Of a stretch of DNA of 64,000 nt, positions 63,197 to 64,000 are shown piece by piece. Within the stretch, counting starts at the first letter, position 1, and every line of letters starts with the position of its first letter. The notes below the pieces were generated by a model. The model was not told where the DNA came from, ran no database searches, and saw only the letters and a program-made list of their open reading frames with translations. The position numbers and the translations under genes are program-made. Source of the stretch: Moritella sp. Urea-trap-13 (GTDB lineage Bacteria > Pseudomonadota > Gammaproteobacteria > Enterobacterales > Moritellaceae); NCBI RefSeq assembly GCF_002836355.1, contig NZ_PJCA01000031.1, forward strand, positions 62,001-126,000, given 5' to 3'.

Positions 63197-63951
63197 AAAC
63201 TAAAGTCCGGTTGGCGTTTTTCCATGAAAGCATTAACAGCTTCACGAGATTCTGGTTGGGTGACTAAATAGGCGAGGTTTTTATTTTCATATTCGATTAA
63301 CGCCAATAGGTTAGGACGAGATGTTTTCATTAGCATCGCTTTACTGGTGCGCATGGCTATTGGCGCTAGTTTAGCAAGAGTCTCTGCCTTTGCTGTCGCA
63401 GTATCATCCGCAGATTTACATACCTCATTAGCAAAACCAAGTGTCACCGCTTCATCTGCTAACATGCGTTCGCCAGCAAGTAACATTGATTTGGCTTTAC
63501 GAATACCAATATGCTGAGCGAGTAACTCACTTGAACCAAGTTCTGGACATAATCCCATGGCGATGAAAGGGGTTTGGAACATAGCTGTAGATGATAGGTA
63601 TAGGAAGTCGACGAATTGTAATAAGGTCGTACCAATGCCGATTGCAGGGCCATTAACGGCAGCTACGATGGGTTTATCACAATTAATTAAGGCGCGCATA
63701 AACCGAGCGCCATGTTGATCTGGCTTACCTTCTGACATAGCTTGAAAATCTTGCATGTCATTACCGGCACAAAAAATATCATTGCTGCCTTTGATTAATA
63801 CGACGCGAATTAATTCATCTTGTTGCGCGTGCTCTAATCCTTGAGCGAGTAATAAATACATTTCTTGGTTTAAGGCATTACGCGCCTTAGGACGATTGAT
63901 GGTCAGGGTTAAAATATGCTCTTGCACAACTGAGGTAATAAAATCATCCAT
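63190..63951 (-). CDS. Enoyl-CoA hydratase/isomerase family protein
   Basis: The crotonase fold is shown by INRPKARNALNQEM near the start, the oxyanion loop CAGNDMQDF and AAVNGPAIGIGTTLL. Residues that define hydratase activity (Glu pair) are partly present (PELGSSE); the exact reaction, hydratase or isomerase, is not settled. 253 residues, cytoplasmic. Its promoter side runs to the window edge. Confidence 0.87.
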   Translation of the reverse strand: MDDFITSVVQEHILTLTINRPKARNALNQEMYLLLAQGLEHAQQDELIRVVLIKGSNDIFCAGNDMQDFQAMSEGKPDQHGARFMRALINCDKPIVAAVNGPAIGIGTTLLQFVDFLYLSSTAMFQTPFIAMGLCPELGSSELLAQHIGIRKAKSMLLAGERMLADEAVTLGFANEVCKSADDTATAKAETLAKLAPIAMRTSKAMLMKTSRPNLLALIEYENKNLAYLVTQPESREAVNAFMEKRQPDFSLY

Positions 63952-64000
63952 GTTCTAAACCTTAAAGTGAGGTGGGGATTTATATAATATCCATTAAAGT

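Overview
The window looks like chromosomal DNA of a cold-water marine gammaproteobacterium of the Alteromonadales, most like Moritella or a neighbour such as Shewanella, Colwellia or Psychromonas. This rests on the low GC, a complete oleABCD hydrocarbon operon, the mix of c-di-GMP and LysR genes, and gammaproteobacterial household genes (dsbD, rlhE-type helicase, gltS, rlhA). The genus is inference. No rRNA, tRNA, CRISPR array or complete insertion sequence was seen.

Layout. 1-4.5 kb: a tightly coupled DUF4266 / DUF3570 beta-barrel / ApbE-like flavin transferase / DsbD operon. 4.6-7.2 kb: two overlapping GTPase genes. 7.5-11.3 kb: a DEAD-box helicase, then a periplasmic binding protein coupled to a diguanylate cyclase. 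11.6-16 kb: an ABC ATPase, FtsX-type permease and AttH/CrtC-like lipoprotein. 16-19.4 kb: a LysR regulator divergent from an MFS transporter, which is preceded by an overlooked 57-residue His-rich membrane peptide, then a small membrane protein. 19.4-24.8 kb is an accessory island: hairpin-forming GGCTTAG repeats, a stub lipoprotein, a decayed IS3-type transposase, a 7TM diguanylate cyclase and four small unknown genes separated by integron attC sites with no integrase in view.

24.8-29.6 kb: oleABCD (minus strand), which joins fatty acyl-CoAs head to head into long-chain alkenes. 29.7-43.5 kb: transporters (Bcr/CflA MFS, GltS, LysE), a secreted protein plus trypsin-like protease pair, LysR regulators, CIA30, DJ-1/PfpI, DCC and SDR proteins, an M3-type peptidase and a membrane protein. 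43.8-46 kb: rlhA. 46.3-55.1 kb: a surface-polysaccharide locus with GT4, an Alg14/Alg13 fusion, GT2, the complete dTDP-L-rhamnose set (rfbB, A, C, D), a SAF-type oxidoreductase and an opposed GT2. 55.2-58.8 kb: LysR, adenosine-deaminase-like enzyme and NCS2 permease, a likely purine-salvage unit. 59-64 kb: a class C beta-lactamase-like protein, an amine-oxidase-like flavoprotein with a cupin protein and divergent GcvA-like LysR, and an enoyl-CoA hydratase.

Two patterns cut across genes. Short imperfect tandem duplications (12-20 bp units, 2-5 copies) recur in at least eight intergenic gaps. Copies of one hairpin-forming repeat bracket the attC cassette array, the right-hand copy running into the oleD stop codon.
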